Below, in pieces: positions 35,619-49,100 of a stretch of 64,000 bases of DNA (position 1 is the stretch's first letter; each line of letters opens with the position of its first letter). Source of the DNA: Acanthaster planci (taxonomy: Eukaryota; Echinodermata; Asteroidea; Valvatida; Acanthasteridae); NCBI RefSeq assembly GCF_001949145.1, contig NW_019091385.1:175152-239151 (forward strand). The letters run 5' to 3'. The notes below the pieces were generated by a model that was not told the DNA's origin, made no database searches, and saw only the letters and a program-made list of their open reading frames with translations. The position numbers and the translations under genes were made by a program.

Positions 35619-38230
35619 TCATTTTTGCAAGATAAATTGCTCAATGAATTCATTTTGCTCTGTTTCTTCCTTCTGCAGTGCGGCGGTTTGTATCCGATAT
35701 CTGTAATGTAAAGGGGGGGGTAGGACAAATTGAGAACACTGTACTGAAAGTTGAGCGCCCATCAAGGAGTCCAGTCTGCTCTCAAATGGGCATGTGCACT
35801 TGTGCGGTATTCAAGAATGATCCCCTCAAGTTGAGAACACACGTTGGACAGCTTAGGACTGGCAATCGCTCCTCGTATGGGATCTCCTCAATGTAATCTG
35901 TTCAGGAATGGTCCGATTAAGTTGGAAACAGTGCTGGACTGTTTTGGGAATGGCAAGTGTTCTCACATGGGAAGCCTTGCACGTGAACCCAATCAGGAAT
36001 GGGTTGACCCAGTTGGAACTCAACATCGAAAAAGTCCATTCTTATTCAATACAATCTGGTTTCCAGGAAGCAGCATTCCAAATCAAAGACAGTGAACATT
36101 TCAAAGCAGGGAAAACTTCCTGTCTCTCTCTTAATACTAGCGCTGTGCCGAATATCCAAATATTTGATTGATTATCGAATATTATTTCCCAAATTTGAAT
36201 ATTCGAATGCAAAATTCAGGAAAAGGAAGGGAGATTCAAATGAAAAGTGACAGAAATCCTATGATTCGAAAAGTAAATTATTCATTAAAAAATTTAAAAG
36301 GAATAAAAAATTTCAACACTGCAAAAAGTATTGTTAGTCTCTTAAATCTTGCTAAATCGTGGCTGGAGATACTCTCAGACGTGAGAAGCTATTATGGTGG
36401 TCATAATGTATCATTGTGTGCGTTATTGCAACTAATTTTGTATATGTTTTGTTTGTCAGCAATCTGCCGGTCGGTTTGACTGAATACATGTACTCGGATT
36501 TTCGATCGAATTGAAGGTCAACTATTCGAATAGTGAATAACTTGAATTGACTCATCCCTATCTCTTACCTTTCGAGTTGTGTCTTCTTCTCTGCTATCAA
36601 AGCCTGCAACTGCTGTTGTTGGGCTTCTCTCTGCTTGGCAATGGACTTCAACAAGTTACGAGATCCAATGGCCTGAGGAAAAGAATAAAACAGTCATAAC
36701 TACTCAGCTGAATTTAATTGGCAGATTCTTCAGAAAAAAATCTAGAGCCTGAGCAAAGTGTCATTTTCAATCTTTTGCTTCACTTATAACATGGCACTGC
36801 ATGTTTACACAAAAAAACAGAGAATGAAACACGCCATCCAAACTGTCGAAAGTTTTTAAGCAGGCCATTTCCATTTATTTCCATTTATGAAAGAATAAAT
36901 ACGTCAGATTGGATTTGATTTGGTGCAATTAGAACATACATCAAACATACTGAAGAAATTATCTAACAAGGGCATGCATTTCCTATGCAAAGAATGTCAA
37001 GTAGACAAAGTGAGAACGGAAATGTTTCGTCTTTAATTGATGGTTTAATCAAGATTGAACTTTACAGTCTACAGAAAAAGACTTGCTTAATTAAACAATT
37101 CAGACATTACATGTATTTAGATTATAAAGTCAACAAACCTTCATTTTTTCTTTCTCAACTTCTTTTGCCAGTGAATCCACCATCTTAATCAACCCTTCAA
37201 CTATTGTCTGAAAGCTGCCAATTTCTGTAAAGTTTTAAAATGAAAAGAGAAAGGTGTGTCATCATAAAGGCTGTAATTTGGGGGCAATTTTTAGGCAATA
37301 TCCAGGTGCTCGTTCTTCAAGTTTTAAATCTCGGTGTGTGCTTTGATCACCACTCTATGGGGCGGTGTGGACATCCAGGATTCTCACAAAATGACAGGTA
37401 CTGCGCCGGTGAAAACAGCAATCTTAGCGACGTAAGCACGCACCAGCCAGACCGAGGATCGGGTGAAATCTTTATTATTTTATCTGTACGTATGCGTGCG
37501 CTTATTGCAGTTGTTTTCACCGGCCCGGTGTGATTGCTACCCGTATTTTTTGTGAAACTCCCAGATGTCCACGCTACCCCATAGGCCAACAGACCAATTT
37601 CCCTCAAATATCAAATCAATCTTGCCCTCATTCTCGCGGTCGGACGTCCAGGAACTTATGTACATTATTGAATAGCACGAAGGGTAAATTTGCCCTTTTG
37701 CTGTGTGTTTAAAGTCCTCAGACTACATAGTGACGTCTTGCCGACTGCAAGATTCATCATAATTAAGATTCATAAGATCAGCTTACTGATAAATGTGCTA
37801 TGTTGCTGCTATGTGGTAGCAACTACATGTACATGTAGGCTTAAGTAGGCCTTGGTAGGCCTAAGCTGAAAACTCAAATCTTTAAGTAATTTTCGTGGCC
37901 TGACCAAAGCAATGCCATGGATAATGCAATCGGCCTAGAGATCCTGATGAACCAGCGTTAGTATGGTTAGCGATCAACGTGACCAGTGGCACGTACTATG
38001 TGGGCATGGTGGGCTAGGCCTATGCGTTGTCATCCATGCATGAGGTTTTAATTATAGCGGAACAATGAGCAGGGTTTTGACTCCTCAAGTTTGCAATACT
38101 CACTTTCTACAAACTCCTGACACTCTTCTTTCAATTCTGATGTCTGCTGGTGAATTTCAGGTTCCAATACCCTGATTTTATTCAACTCATCGAAGTGCAA
38201 TCCTGCCTTGGCAACAGCTTCGTCCGCCAT
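35619..38230 (-). CDS. IFT20: IFT20, intraflagellar transport protein 20, complete
   Basis: Coding exons 38104-38230, 37139-37224, 36569-36672 and 35619-35700 join in phase to 132 residues, the length of human IFT20. The start is the ATG of [20 protein letters not shown]. The protein is almost entirely coiled coil and keeps the family landmarks [38 protein letters not shown] and the C-terminal [16 protein letters not shown]20 is a small IFT-B subunit that also sits at the Golgi and helps sort membrane proteins to the cilium. The last exon is short and lies 870 bases from exon 3. It was found from the acceptor TTACAG and the completed frame [13 protein letters not shown]. Intron 1 contains a 230-base foldback, and the third intron holds an AT-rich repeat. 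I see no promoter motif. Confidence 0.96.
36130..36560. repeat. AT-rich repeat in IFT20 intron 3
   Basis: The left side has GCCGAATATCCAAATATTTG, then TTGAATATTCGAATGC. The right side has CAACTATTCGAATAGTGAAT, ending in ACTCATCCCTATCTC. Paired CGAATA motifs and the GAGATAGGGATGAGT-type end recall hAT-like non-autonomous elements, but no exact target duplication was found. It ends within about 10 bases of the exon 3 donor. Confidence 0.35.
37355..37584. repeat. Foldback element in IFT20 intron 1
   Basis: The left arm starts CTATGGGGCGGTGTGGACAT. The right arm, read from the other strand, starts CTATGGGGTAGCGTGGACAT. Complementarity continues through GCCGGTGAAAACA, giving arms of about 75 bases around a loop of about 75. 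It has no coding content and is probably a MITE. Confidence 0.75.
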
Positions 38231-39501
38231 GTCTGATGGAATTTCGCTAATCGCCGGTAACCATTCCCTGAACACCTTGAACGCAGTGTATGTGAAAACG
38301 TACCGTCGGGTACCTGTTCTTTTCGCTGTTGCGCACGCAAACACATGAGGGCGCCTTTTCGCTGTCGTCTGCATATGTAGGTCTGGTCGTCGTCTGCAGT
38401 ATTTTGTGCACAGTAGCAAACACAAACCCATTTATAACCAAAGATATGCACCTATCCACTGTTTCTCTACAACCCCTTGCGTTGCAATGTTATTTTCAAT
38501 GCCAAATGGCGGGACCCCACGAAGATGTCATTCAACACGACATTGAACGGGTCGGCGAAACACTTTGAAATGTTAAAGCTCACAACTGATCCATAATTTT
38601 GATACAGTCAACCCTTTAACTGAAACACATCTTTTCCAATAACGTTTTATCTTCTGAGTCCACTTAAGCCTACGTGAAATTGAAGTTTCAACAGAATGAA
38701 AGAATGCAGAATAGGTTGTCTAAAATTTAAACAGGGAGACGTGGGATGATTTTTGTCAGTATGCTTTTCTTCATTTATGAGTATCAACCAAATTTCTCAG
38801 ATAATTACCACAACAGATGTAACAATCGTTATTTGTACGAATGTCCCCTGTCGGTAGGCAGCCTGCCCTCAGGAGTCCCAAACCGACCAGTTTCATACAT
38901 GGCTTTTTGGACGGCTAAACACTTTATCCACAAATTTGATTCGCTCAAGTGAGCAAAATAAAATGAATATTATTTTAAAAGTTCGAAGACTTCATCAGTG
39001 ATAAAAATGCTATCTACTGTTTTAACTCTAACAGGTGCTTACCAACTATACTGTTTCTATAGGGTATTGTGGTTTTCACATTGGAAATTGGCATTATTGT
39101 TTACTTATAAATGTTACTTATAAATATACACCTTCAACCAACTTCATGCAATCGTTGGATGAACAATATTCTTTGAACAAAACCTTTTAACTGGGGGAAA
39201 CACAAGCGAAGACGATATGTGAAGCAGTTTAGAGACCGGTTATCCCGATTTTTAGCTGAGAACATTATTTGGGGAGGAATATTTCATGACAGTACTCTCC
39301 AGTTGTTGGAATATGTTGGCAGCCAGAGGTGAAAGCCAACATCAAAAACGGATGTCATGAACCGGATCATAAAGTACGCAATTGCCTTTAACGTCGGGAG
39401 TGTTTTCCGGTGATGGGCTTTGGTCTGATGCGGACGCCTAGAATTCCGACTGTAGAAAGGAATTCAAGGGTTGATTCAAGACCCGTAGAATGCGATGACT
39501 T
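38231..39501. other. Intergenic region between IFT20 and Dispatched-like gene A
   Basis: About 1.3 kb holding the IFT20 upstream region and the 3' UTR side of Dispatched-like gene A. I see no gene, repeat array or clear promoter motif. Confidence 0.5.
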
Positions 39502-42500
39502 TTAAGATGAAACTGTATCATCTTCTTGAGGTTTTCTTGTTTCTTCGAGATTCTCGGTTTGATGGTGGTGGAGTTCTGGTGGGGTGTTATTTGTCTCTAG
39601 ATCGGGATGATCGACAGGGGACTCGTCAAAAGATAATTTCGAAATTTGTGATTCGCTTTCACATAGAAAACGCACCTCTTTTGTCGATTGTTCATGGACT
39701 TTGACAAGAGTTTCTGTTGTCTTTAGACGGTTTGAATGGTGGGCATTTAGACGAGAATGGGGTTGTACATTTTCCGAGTGTGAGACTTGATAGTCGACAG
39801 AATCATTCTCCAATGATTCCGCAGGTTTCTTCGATGATGGAGTGTCCCTCTCCGCCGTGTTTCCACCCGAAACACATTCTGTACTCTTTGTAGATTGTTC
39901 GTGAACTTCGTAAATATTTGCTTTGGTTGGGAGTTTATTCGATGAACAAACTTCATACTCCCTGGAAGACACTATTGATTCAGGTATCGGTGTAAGAAAT
40001 TCCGAATGGCGCTGTTTTAGCATGTATCTGCCTTGGTCGATGAATTTAGTCGTTTCAGTTTCCCCATAGTACACTCCCTCTAGTGTTGACTGGTTGCCAG
40101 TGAGACCATACATTTCTAAACAACGTCTATTAGTAATCATACTATCATTTTCTGATAATGGATCATCGCATGTTGCAAAGTCTTCGATGCCTGGTTCCGG
40201 GTTTTCCGTATTGGGGGCATCTTTTCTGTTATCATTATAACCAAAGCAGCCACACAGCGAAGAACAGGGCAGGTTACCAGTTGTATACTGGGGACCAATG
40301 ACGAAGCCAAGCGATTGGAAGAACAACGTACTGTAAGTCCAACTGACGACCATGACGATCATGAGAAAGATGCCGAATTGTACGTAACCGTACACCGTGG
40401 CGGGCATCATGAAAGCTCCCGCCAAAAAGGTGGACAGAGCCGCAAGGGAAATAGCGCCAGATATGGTGGACAGAGAATAACGAGTTCTGCTCTTACGGTC
40501 ATGATACGGCGCCAGCCTATACGTAACGCCATAATGGATGGTAAAATCTACAGACAAACCCACTGACAGCGTAATTACAATGGATTCCACAATGTTTAAC
40601 TCCCAGCCAATTAAAACCAAAACAGCCGTCGTAACAATAACAGTACTTGCTATGGTTATCGTAGCACTGATCGCAAGTATTACGTTCTGAATGGTAAAGA
40701 TCAGAATTAAGGATCCCAGACCTAAAGTCAGCAGTATGGAAAACACCGTGCCCGAAGCCAGACTCTTTTGGAGGTCGTAGAAGCCTATGTCTGTTGTAGC
40801 TGGTACAAACCATCCGTGCTGGAGATGCAACGGCGCAGATTTCATTCTTGATTCCATCCAGGTGTTGGCCAATGTCCAGAGTTCATCGTTGACGGCGTAG
40901 GACAAGCTCTCCTTGTAGGGCATCGTGAACGGCACAGTGAGAACAGCGAGCTCAGAGCTGTTTATTCTGTACCTTATCGTAGGGATGTAACCCGCGTCGT
41001 GGAAGCGACTCAGGCAAATATTGAAGACTGATTCGGGGAAGGGGAACGTTTGGCCGCAGCATGGCGAAGCATCCTGACCAGTGATAGGGTGGACAAGGCA
41101 CTTCCAGCCCATGACAAGCTTCATGGTCTCGATGAAACAGAGGTAAAGACCATCGGGTTTGAAGAAGGTCTGATTCTTCAAATCTTTGCAAAAGTCCAGC
41201 AACCACTCCTGATCAGATGGACTGGAGAATCTGAAGGCCTCATGGGGATTAAATGTTCCCCAATCATCGGGATCCCATAAGTTACCGTTGTCAACTGCCT
41301 CCACACCCCACACAAGGAATCCAAGAACATTAAGTTTGTTCTCCCTGGAAAAGGAAAACTTTCCTTTGTAAGTGAAGTCGTACTGCTCGAAATGGTGAGA
41401 TCGGATGAGAAGCTGGTTCTCTTCGACACTCGGTAGCTTTAGACCAGGATTGTAAAATATCACAACAGCGCCCCCTGCGACAAACAGGAGGTAAATGACG
41501 ATCCAGACATACCTCAGCCTGAAGACGACGGAGGGTAGGGTTCCTTCAAAGAACCATCTCAGAAACTCGAGTAGTCGCTGTCGATGGGTGACACAGTTCG
41601 AAGTGTAGTGGCTTGTAGCAACTTCTTTGTCATCTTTGCCTTTCGGGCGACAGGTACAGTTCGTCAGCTTGTGGCTGACGATGACGAACGCCGGCGTGAT
41701 GGACAGGGTTAGGAACAAATTCATCAAGATCGCTGTGCCAGCAAACACGCCGAAACACTTGATGGCGGTGATATCCGAAATGATGCAGGCGTACAGCGCC
41801 GCCGTAGTGGTGAAGCTCGTGACGCACATTGTCGTCGCAGCGTGTCGTAGTGTCTCCCGAGTCAACGCCACCAAGTCGTTCTCACCTATCTCCGAGACGC
41901 TTTTCTTCCACAGGTCCATGAACACGAAGGCATCGTCTGCCCCGATACCGATGACAAGGATTGTTGCTATGGTGTTATTAAACGTAAAGATCGGCCTGGC
42001 GAATACGACGGTGTACAAAAAGTACGCCATCACGAGAGAGTAAGCAATATTGAACAACGACGCTAAAGTTACTATGAAGGAACCAGTGTAAGTCCATATA
42101 AGGATGAATATCCCCAACACGCCGATACCCAGGTAGAGTGAATCTGCCAGGAGAAGGCTGGAGAATGAACTGTACTTGAGGGAAAAGTCCACCGCTTTGA
42201 GTTTGGTGATACCGTCGGAGCAGGAGCAGCCCTGCAGGTTGTCACGGTAAATCGCCTCTAGGGCGGACCGTTCGGATGTGTTCACCGGAAAAAACACAGC
42301 CGCCACATCTGCTGTGGCCGATTCGTTTTTTAAGATGCTCTCGCTGAAATTCGAGGGCAGGAGAAAGAACAGCATGGTGTGGAGGGCGAAGTCGTGTTGG
42401 GCGCATTCCGCAGGCATGGTGTGAAAGTCACGCGAATCTTCGACCTCCGAGCGAGTGCGATTATGGAAGATTGATACACACTGCTCCAATAACATGATCA

Positions 42501-44413
42501 CTTGTTCCACGTCGCTGTCGGTGATATCTTGGCACGAGGTCTTATTGGACAGTAAGGCAACATAGTTTCCAAGAGACCAAGTGCTTGAGCACCGTCCAGC
42601 ATCATGGCAGAGGCAGTTCGACTGGTACATGGGATGAGACGAAATGAGGTTGGTTTCTGCAGAGCATACTGACTTCAGACTTGATGCGGAAAGCATGTCT
42701 CGTCCATCAACTCCTTCAAATATCACCTTGGCAACTCGTTTGTCCCAATCCCCTACGAATAGAAAGAATATAGGATAAAGTAATTTTTTGGGTCAGAAAC
42801 CTGAATGTGGTGGCAATAACATCTTAATGCAGGTTACATTTGGTGATTTATGTTGGTGAAGATGATGATGGTAAATGGAGATCATTCTGTTGAGTTATTG
42901 GTGGTGATCATGATTATAGTAAAGGTGCTTATGTCAATACTGATTTTGATAATGGTGAGATGTTTGATGTAGTAATGGTAATGGTTATACTTTGGTGAAA
43001 GTGATTTGGTGTTTATAGTGGTGGTGGTGGTGGTGAGTGTAATGATTATAGTGATAATAATGGTGATTAACTATTTTATTTTGATAATGACGAGAAGATG
43101 GATCAAGTCATGATAATGGTGATGATTGTGATTTGGTTATGATGATGGTGAGTGTAATAATGGTAGTGATTATGGTGAGGATGTGATGGTGGCGATGATT
43201 TATTATGACTATCTATAGTGAGTTTAATTATGCCACCTACATAGTGACGCACTGAACCAAATTGTTGGCTGGTATTGATCAGCTCGAGATGCCGCTTCAG
43301 GAAGGCAGCTCAGGTGGGAATCGAAGCTGGTCTCTCCACTGAACGCTGGAGGGATAGCCTGCTGAACTAAGTAGTCATCAGAGCGATACAGCATGTTACC
43401 AAAACTCCGAAGACGTGCAGAAATTACGGTGCCTCGTGCCTCGAAACCCTGGGTACAAGGACACATGCAAGATGAACTTTTATTTCCTTGAGGTTATGCG
43501 GGTGTCCAGTGTTATTTTGACGAAGATTGACAAAATTATACACTGTGTTTTCAACAATGTATCGTTTATCGAACTGTAGAATTACCACTATAAGCTAAAA
43601 AAATGTTAAAATCAGTTCATTTGAAGTAAGAATTCAAAATTAATACACATTTCTATTTGGATATACCTAGTACATTTCTCACCTTTTCGGGATCTGATAA
43701 ATCGGGAAACTTGTACAAAGTGAACACTATCGTTCCGCATTCAGTCATAGTGGCGAAAGCGAGGATGCAAATCACGTACCAAAAGTTTGTCAGAAACCTG
43801 GCATACCTTTAAAACAAGGATAAGAAGACATTAGGGTTGGTCATGAGCACGATACGTCCCTCGTGTTTGCTCGATAGGGTTACTTCACGATTTGCATTTC
43901 GCACAGCCTATGAGGGTTCATCCACCGATGCCCTGCCGTCATTTTCACGCCATTTTTCAAAATGAAATGGACACAATGTTACCGAAAGAATTGTGCCTAT
44001 TTTTATCGTGATCGAGTGGGTCAAAACTATCGACTAAATGACCAGAATAACGGAACTCTTTGTTAGACTGAATTCCCCTAACGGATGTCTATATGCATAC
44101 TAAGTTTCGAAATGATGGGGGAAAAAACGAGGTTTTGAAGGGTAGATCTGCACCTGGTTGTGAATAGGTCCCAGCCCGGGTTCTTTGAACTATCAACAGC
44201 AAGAACAAAACTCTAGTCCCAATTGCAGTAATATGGTACACAACGACACTATTAATTAAAGATTAACGAGTTTTGTTACTAACTACAAACTAAAAATACG
44301 CGATGTACACAGAATACTTACGAATCGCTGATACTAAATGCTGCTGTTGTTCCTTTGCTTCCATTTTGTCCCGAATCGGAATTCGTGTCTCCTTTTTCGA
44401 TGGATTCATCCAT
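39502..44413 (-). CDS. DISP1-like: Dispatched-like RND/sterol-sensing-domain transporter A
   Basis: Coding exons 44322-44413, 43683-43806, 43241-43448 and 39502-42752 give 1224 residues. Residues 1-35 are a short Ser-rich cytoplasmic start. A first membrane segment follows (FWYVICILAFATM, about 37-60), then a Cys-rich extracellular loop (CLCHDAGRC) and a sterol-sensing-type bundle with the RND acid motif GIGADDAFVFMDLWK near 412. After a second large loop comes the second bundle with GLSVDFTIHYG near 873. These paired Asp motifs and the SFTTTAALYA...CFGVFAGTAIL pattern match Dispatched, the permease that releases cholesterol-modified Hedgehog, rather than Patched or PTCHD3. The roughly 260-residue C-terminal tail is Ser/Glu/His-rich. 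Exon 3 ends at T before GTAGGT, the phase that reads into WDWDKRVAKVIFEG. It lies downstream of a paralogue with the same structure. Family membership is clear; which vertebrate DISP is closest is not. Confidence 0.9.
42840..43210. repeat. Degenerate GTGATGATT-type simple repeat in gene A intron 3
   Basis: About 370 bases dominated by TGGTGATGATTATG-like units (ATGGTGATGATTGTG, GGTGGTGGTGGTGAGTG). It is strand-asymmetric (almost no C on the plus strand) and lies between gene A coding exons 3 and 4. Confidence 0.75.
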
Positions 44414-45583
44414 ACTGCTGTTTGTTGTTGAAACAACTTGAAGAACTTTCAAGACGAAAGGCGAATAAATGTTTTCGGTAGTTCCTTATAGTTATCGAGT
44501 TTCAGAGCTGTTTTTTGTTCGAGTTGAATCCAATGTAAAGATGTGACAAGCGCTAGATGCGAGTCACATTTGCAGACACTCCGAAGTTTGCCACGATTAT
44601 CAAACGCTTGTACAGGCCTATCGATTCTCGTGTAGTACGCCAGTCGATACTGATCACGCAAGAATGCCTTCTGCCAATAGCGGATAAGGCAATTAACTTC
44701 GATTGTTATTGTCGTGGGGCCTTCGGTTACTTCATGAGCTTGCTTTCTGTCTCCAATACGACTGATCGTGACGCAAATTGAGTATCACTATAATTACCGT
44801 CCACGTACGTGTGGATCCTGCGCATTATCAACATGCCAACCAGGACATTTGAAAGACGTGACCGGGACAGACATTAATTTTGGCGTCCAAACCGACAGCT
44901 CTACATTCTCTTTTGAGTTATTGCTGACTATAGTCCTGTTTTCTATTCTCAGTTGACACAGAGGGCATTCCCCCATTTCCGTAAAAAATTTGTGCACTTT
45001 TCCCCAATAATGGCCAAGTTTTTGTCCAGCCTTGTGTAGCAAGTCTCCTTTCCCCATATCTCCCCCATAATTGCTCCTTCAAGAGAACACTTTTACGCAT
45101 TGTCCTTTACTGTATTGTGTGTCGTACGGAGCGTCACCACAGCTGTCACATATGAAGAGCGCCACCTAAGTCACGGCACTAAACAGCGCCGACAAAATAA
45201 TGGTGTCAAGCAGCCCCGGTCCCGCCCAACCGCTGTCCTTTTCTACCTTGCACCTTTCACCACAGTACAGCATAAAAGCTCATATCATCCTGCCCTCCCC
45301 CACACATGTACCCACACCTTGATACGTCACTGCTTTGGCGTACAAATGTCAACAAGCGCAATTGACAGACTAGGACTACAGTACAAGGAAACGGAAGTCC
45401 TATAGTTTTCTTCTTTTTTTCCTAAGAAATTTAACAAAAAATGTCAAAAAAGCATTACAGTAAATTCCAAGATAAACAAAAAAGCTATACGCGGGAATAA
45501 TGGGGCAAAAGCTGACAGACCCACTAGAAATAAGAGCCAAATTAATAAACACAAAATCCATTGCAAAACAGAATTTAATTCGC
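44414..45583. other. Interval between the two Dispatched-like genes
   Basis: About 1.2 kb containing the promoter side of gene A and the 3' side of gene B. I see no coding sequence or recognisable repeat. Confidence 0.5.
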
Positions 45584-45589
45584 TTTATT
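45584..45589 (-). other. Candidate poly(A) signal for Dispatched-like gene B
   Basis: AATAAA on the minus strand about 525 bases downstream of the gene B stop codon, in AT-rich sequence. Confidence 0.4.
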
Positions 45590-46113
45590 AAGATGGATAC
45601 ATATCAATCAAAGAAAGCATATCAGTCATAAAGATGTCCTCTACATGATGTTATTCCTGAACATAAAGGGAATAGTATACATCTCTTTCCTAAGTTTTAC
45701 TACTTCCACGATTGAGTCAGAATGTAAAATGAGACTTCAAAAATCTGCATAAATATTTGGCATTTTTTCGAGTATATTTTTCATCGAATACAGAGTGTTT
45801 CTAAAAGGAAATCAAAAAGTTATCAATTTTTAGATTTACAGACTTGTTCAAAAGTGCAAGAGAAATTTTGAAAATTATACCAATGCAAATGGAATTTATC
45901 TCAACAAAAAAACCCACAAAAGGCAAACAAGCAACACTGGGTGCTAAGCAAATATCACAAAGTTAAATACAAGGAGGACAGGAAATAAAGGACGCACATC
46001 AGCTAGACTGATAGCAACTTTGTAAAGCCAGCAGTCAATGTGGGTTTGAAACCCAAGTTTTAGACAGATACTTTACTAATGGAGAACAGTTTTGTCCATG
46101 AAGATAAATTCAT

Positions 46114-49100
46114 CTAACGTACATCAAAAACTGGGTTGTAATGTACCCTAGGAGAGCTTATACGATTATCATTAGTGTCTATCAAGTACCGCTGCGGGTA
46201 CGGGACTAACGGGTAGTTTTCTGAGTGAATCGAGGGACTTCTGAGTTGATTTGATGCTAGCGAAAGCCTCGCTCTCCCCACCTGTGTGTAACCACTGGAG
46301 ATGCTGGATTTCCTTCCCAAGCCTCCACGGTTCGCATCCGGTCGAAGGAAAGAATGCTGATCGGGAAAGTAAATGGGTTGAAACCGACCGCTGCTTATGG
46401 TGCTGACATTTTGGGAATGAGATGCCGACTTTGCAAGAGCTTCGTGAGTTTGTTTAACACTTTCAGGGTCTGGAATCGCTGTTTTGTTGTTGTACCCAAA
46501 GCAGTCACAGCACGAGGAGCAGGGGATGTTACCGACTGTGCTCTGAGGGCCGAGAGTAAAACAAAGAGACTGGAAGAAGAAAGTGCTGTGAGTCCAACTA
46601 ATCAGCATCACTATCATGAGGAAGATACCGAACTGCGTGTAGCCGTACACCGTGGCGGGCATGACTAGGGCACCAGCGATGAAAGTAGAGAACGCTGCTA
46701 TGGAAATGGCACCCGACATGGTGGCCAGGGAATACTTGCTTCGACTCTTGCGATCCTGGTGCGGAGCAAGTCTGTACGCGACGCCATAGTGGATGGTGAA
46801 GTCAACCGATAAACCCACAGAGAGCGTGACCACTGTAGACTCTACAATATTCAACTCCCAACCGAGTAGCACCAAAATGGCGACAGTGACAAAGACTGTG
46901 CTGGTGATAGTCAGCACCGCGTTTATAGTCAAGATGATATTCTGAATGGACAGAAGCAGGATTACAGATCCTATGCCCAGGGTGACCAGCATGGAAAACA
47001 CCGTGCCCGAGGCCAAGCTTTTCTGGAGATCGTAGAAGCCGATGTCCGTGGTATATGGCACGAACCAGCCATGTTGCAGATGCAATGGTGCAGACTCAAC
47101 TTTTGAATCCACCCAGGTGCTGGCCAGGGTCCAAAGTTCCTCGTTTGTGGCATAAGACAAAGTCTGCTTGTAGGACATTGTGAAAGGAACAGTGATGACA
47201 CCGAGGGAGGAATTGTTCTTGCTGAATCTAACACTAGGGACGTAACCGGCGCTATGGAAACGTCTCAAACAAATATCAAAGGTAGAGGACGGGTATGGAA
47301 ACGAAGATTGTCTGCAGCACGGCGATGCATCTTGGCCCGTCACGGGATCGACCACACACGGTTGCTCCATGAGTGATTTCATAGTTTCGACTAAACAGTC
47401 AAAGGGACCATCCGATTTAAAGAACGTCTGATTCTTCAGATCTCGGCAGAAGTCCAGGAGCCACTCCTGATCAGATTGACTAGAGAATTTGAAGTCTTCT
47501 TGGGGACTAAATGTACCGGAATCATCAGGATCCCAAATGTTGCCATTATCAACAGCTTCCATACCCCACACAATGTAACCCGGAACATACGGTCTGTTCT
47601 TTTGCGAGAAGGCAAACTGATCTTTATAGATAAAGTCATACTGTTCAAAACGATGGGTGAGGATCAGAAACTGATTTTCTGCAACGCTTGGTAGTTGAAC
47701 GCCGGGCCGGTAGAACACGACCACCGCTCCGCCTGCTCCGAGGAGGAAGAAGACGACGATCCAGATATACCGGAGCCTCAGGACGAAGGACGGTAGCGTG
47801 TTCCCAAAGAAACCCCTCAGGATTTTGATCAGTCGCTGTCTACAAGAATGGCCATCCTCGGAGCGCTCGGCATGGTTACTGGATTTCGCTGTGCCCTTGG
47901 ATGTCCCTCGACAGGTCTGACGTTTTAGTTTGTGGTCAAGAACAACGATTGCTGGAGTCAGGGTGATAGTTAGGACCAGATTCATCAAGATGGCCGTGCC
48001 AGCGAACACCCCAAAGCACTTGACGGCCGTGATATCTGAGATGACGCTCGCGTACAGCGCAGCTGCTGTGGTAAAGCTTGTCACGAACATCGTGGTCGTA
48101 GCATGGCGCAATGTTTCGCGGGTGAGCGACACGAGATCCTCTCCTCCAGTCTCCAACTTGCATTTCTTCCAGAGATCAATGAAGACGAAGGCATCGTCTG
48201 CCCCTATGCCGATGATAAGGACCGCGGCCAGGACGTTGCTGAACGGGAAGAAGGGCCTAGCAAACACCACAGTGAAGAAAAAGTAGGCCATCATGAGAGA
48301 GAACACGATGTTGAGTAGCGCTGATATGGTGACAACTAGGGAACCAGTGTAGATCCAGATGAGAACAAATATCACCGTGATGCCAATGCCTAGGAAGATT
48401 GAGTCGGCCAGGAGGAGACTTGAAAACAAGGTGAACTTGAGAGAGAAGTCGACTGCCTTGAGCTCTGTGATGCCGTCAGAACACGAGCAGCTCTGCAAGT
48501 TGTCTGTGTAGATGGCTTCGAGGGTGGATTCCTCGTATGTCCGCAGAGGAAAGAACACGGCCGCCACGGCTGCTGTGGCCGACTTGTTCCTCAAGATGCT
48601 TTCGATGAAATCCGACGGGAGAAGAAAAAACAGCATAGTGTGGAGGGCGTAGTCGTATTGGGCGCACTCTGTCGGTATTGCCAAAAGGTCGTTGGAGTTT
48701 TGTAAATCTGACCGAGTACGGTTATAAAAGAACGGCGCGCACTGTTTCAGTAACATCGAGACTTTCTCGGTGTCACTGTCGGTGATATCCTGGCACGAGG
48801 TTTTATTTGAGAGTAAAGCGACATAGTTTCCAAGAGACCAAGTGCTTGAACACCGTCCAGCATCATGGCAGAGGCAGTTCGACTGGTACATGGGATGAGA
48901 CGCGATGAGGTTGGTTTCTGCAAAGCAAACTGACTTAAGACTTGCTGCAGAGAGCATGTCTCGTCCGTCGACTCCTTCAAATATCACCTTGGCGACGCTC
49001 TCATCCCAGTCCCCTGCATAAATCAAGAAAAGATAGAAACGGCTGTTAAAGACTCAACTGATTACAAACACAAAGTTGGTGTACTGCTGTTGTGTTGACA

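Noticed and set aside
40315-42043. Plus-strand open frames opposite the Dispatched-like exon
   Set aside because: Shadows of the long minus-strand exon, with no family resemblance.
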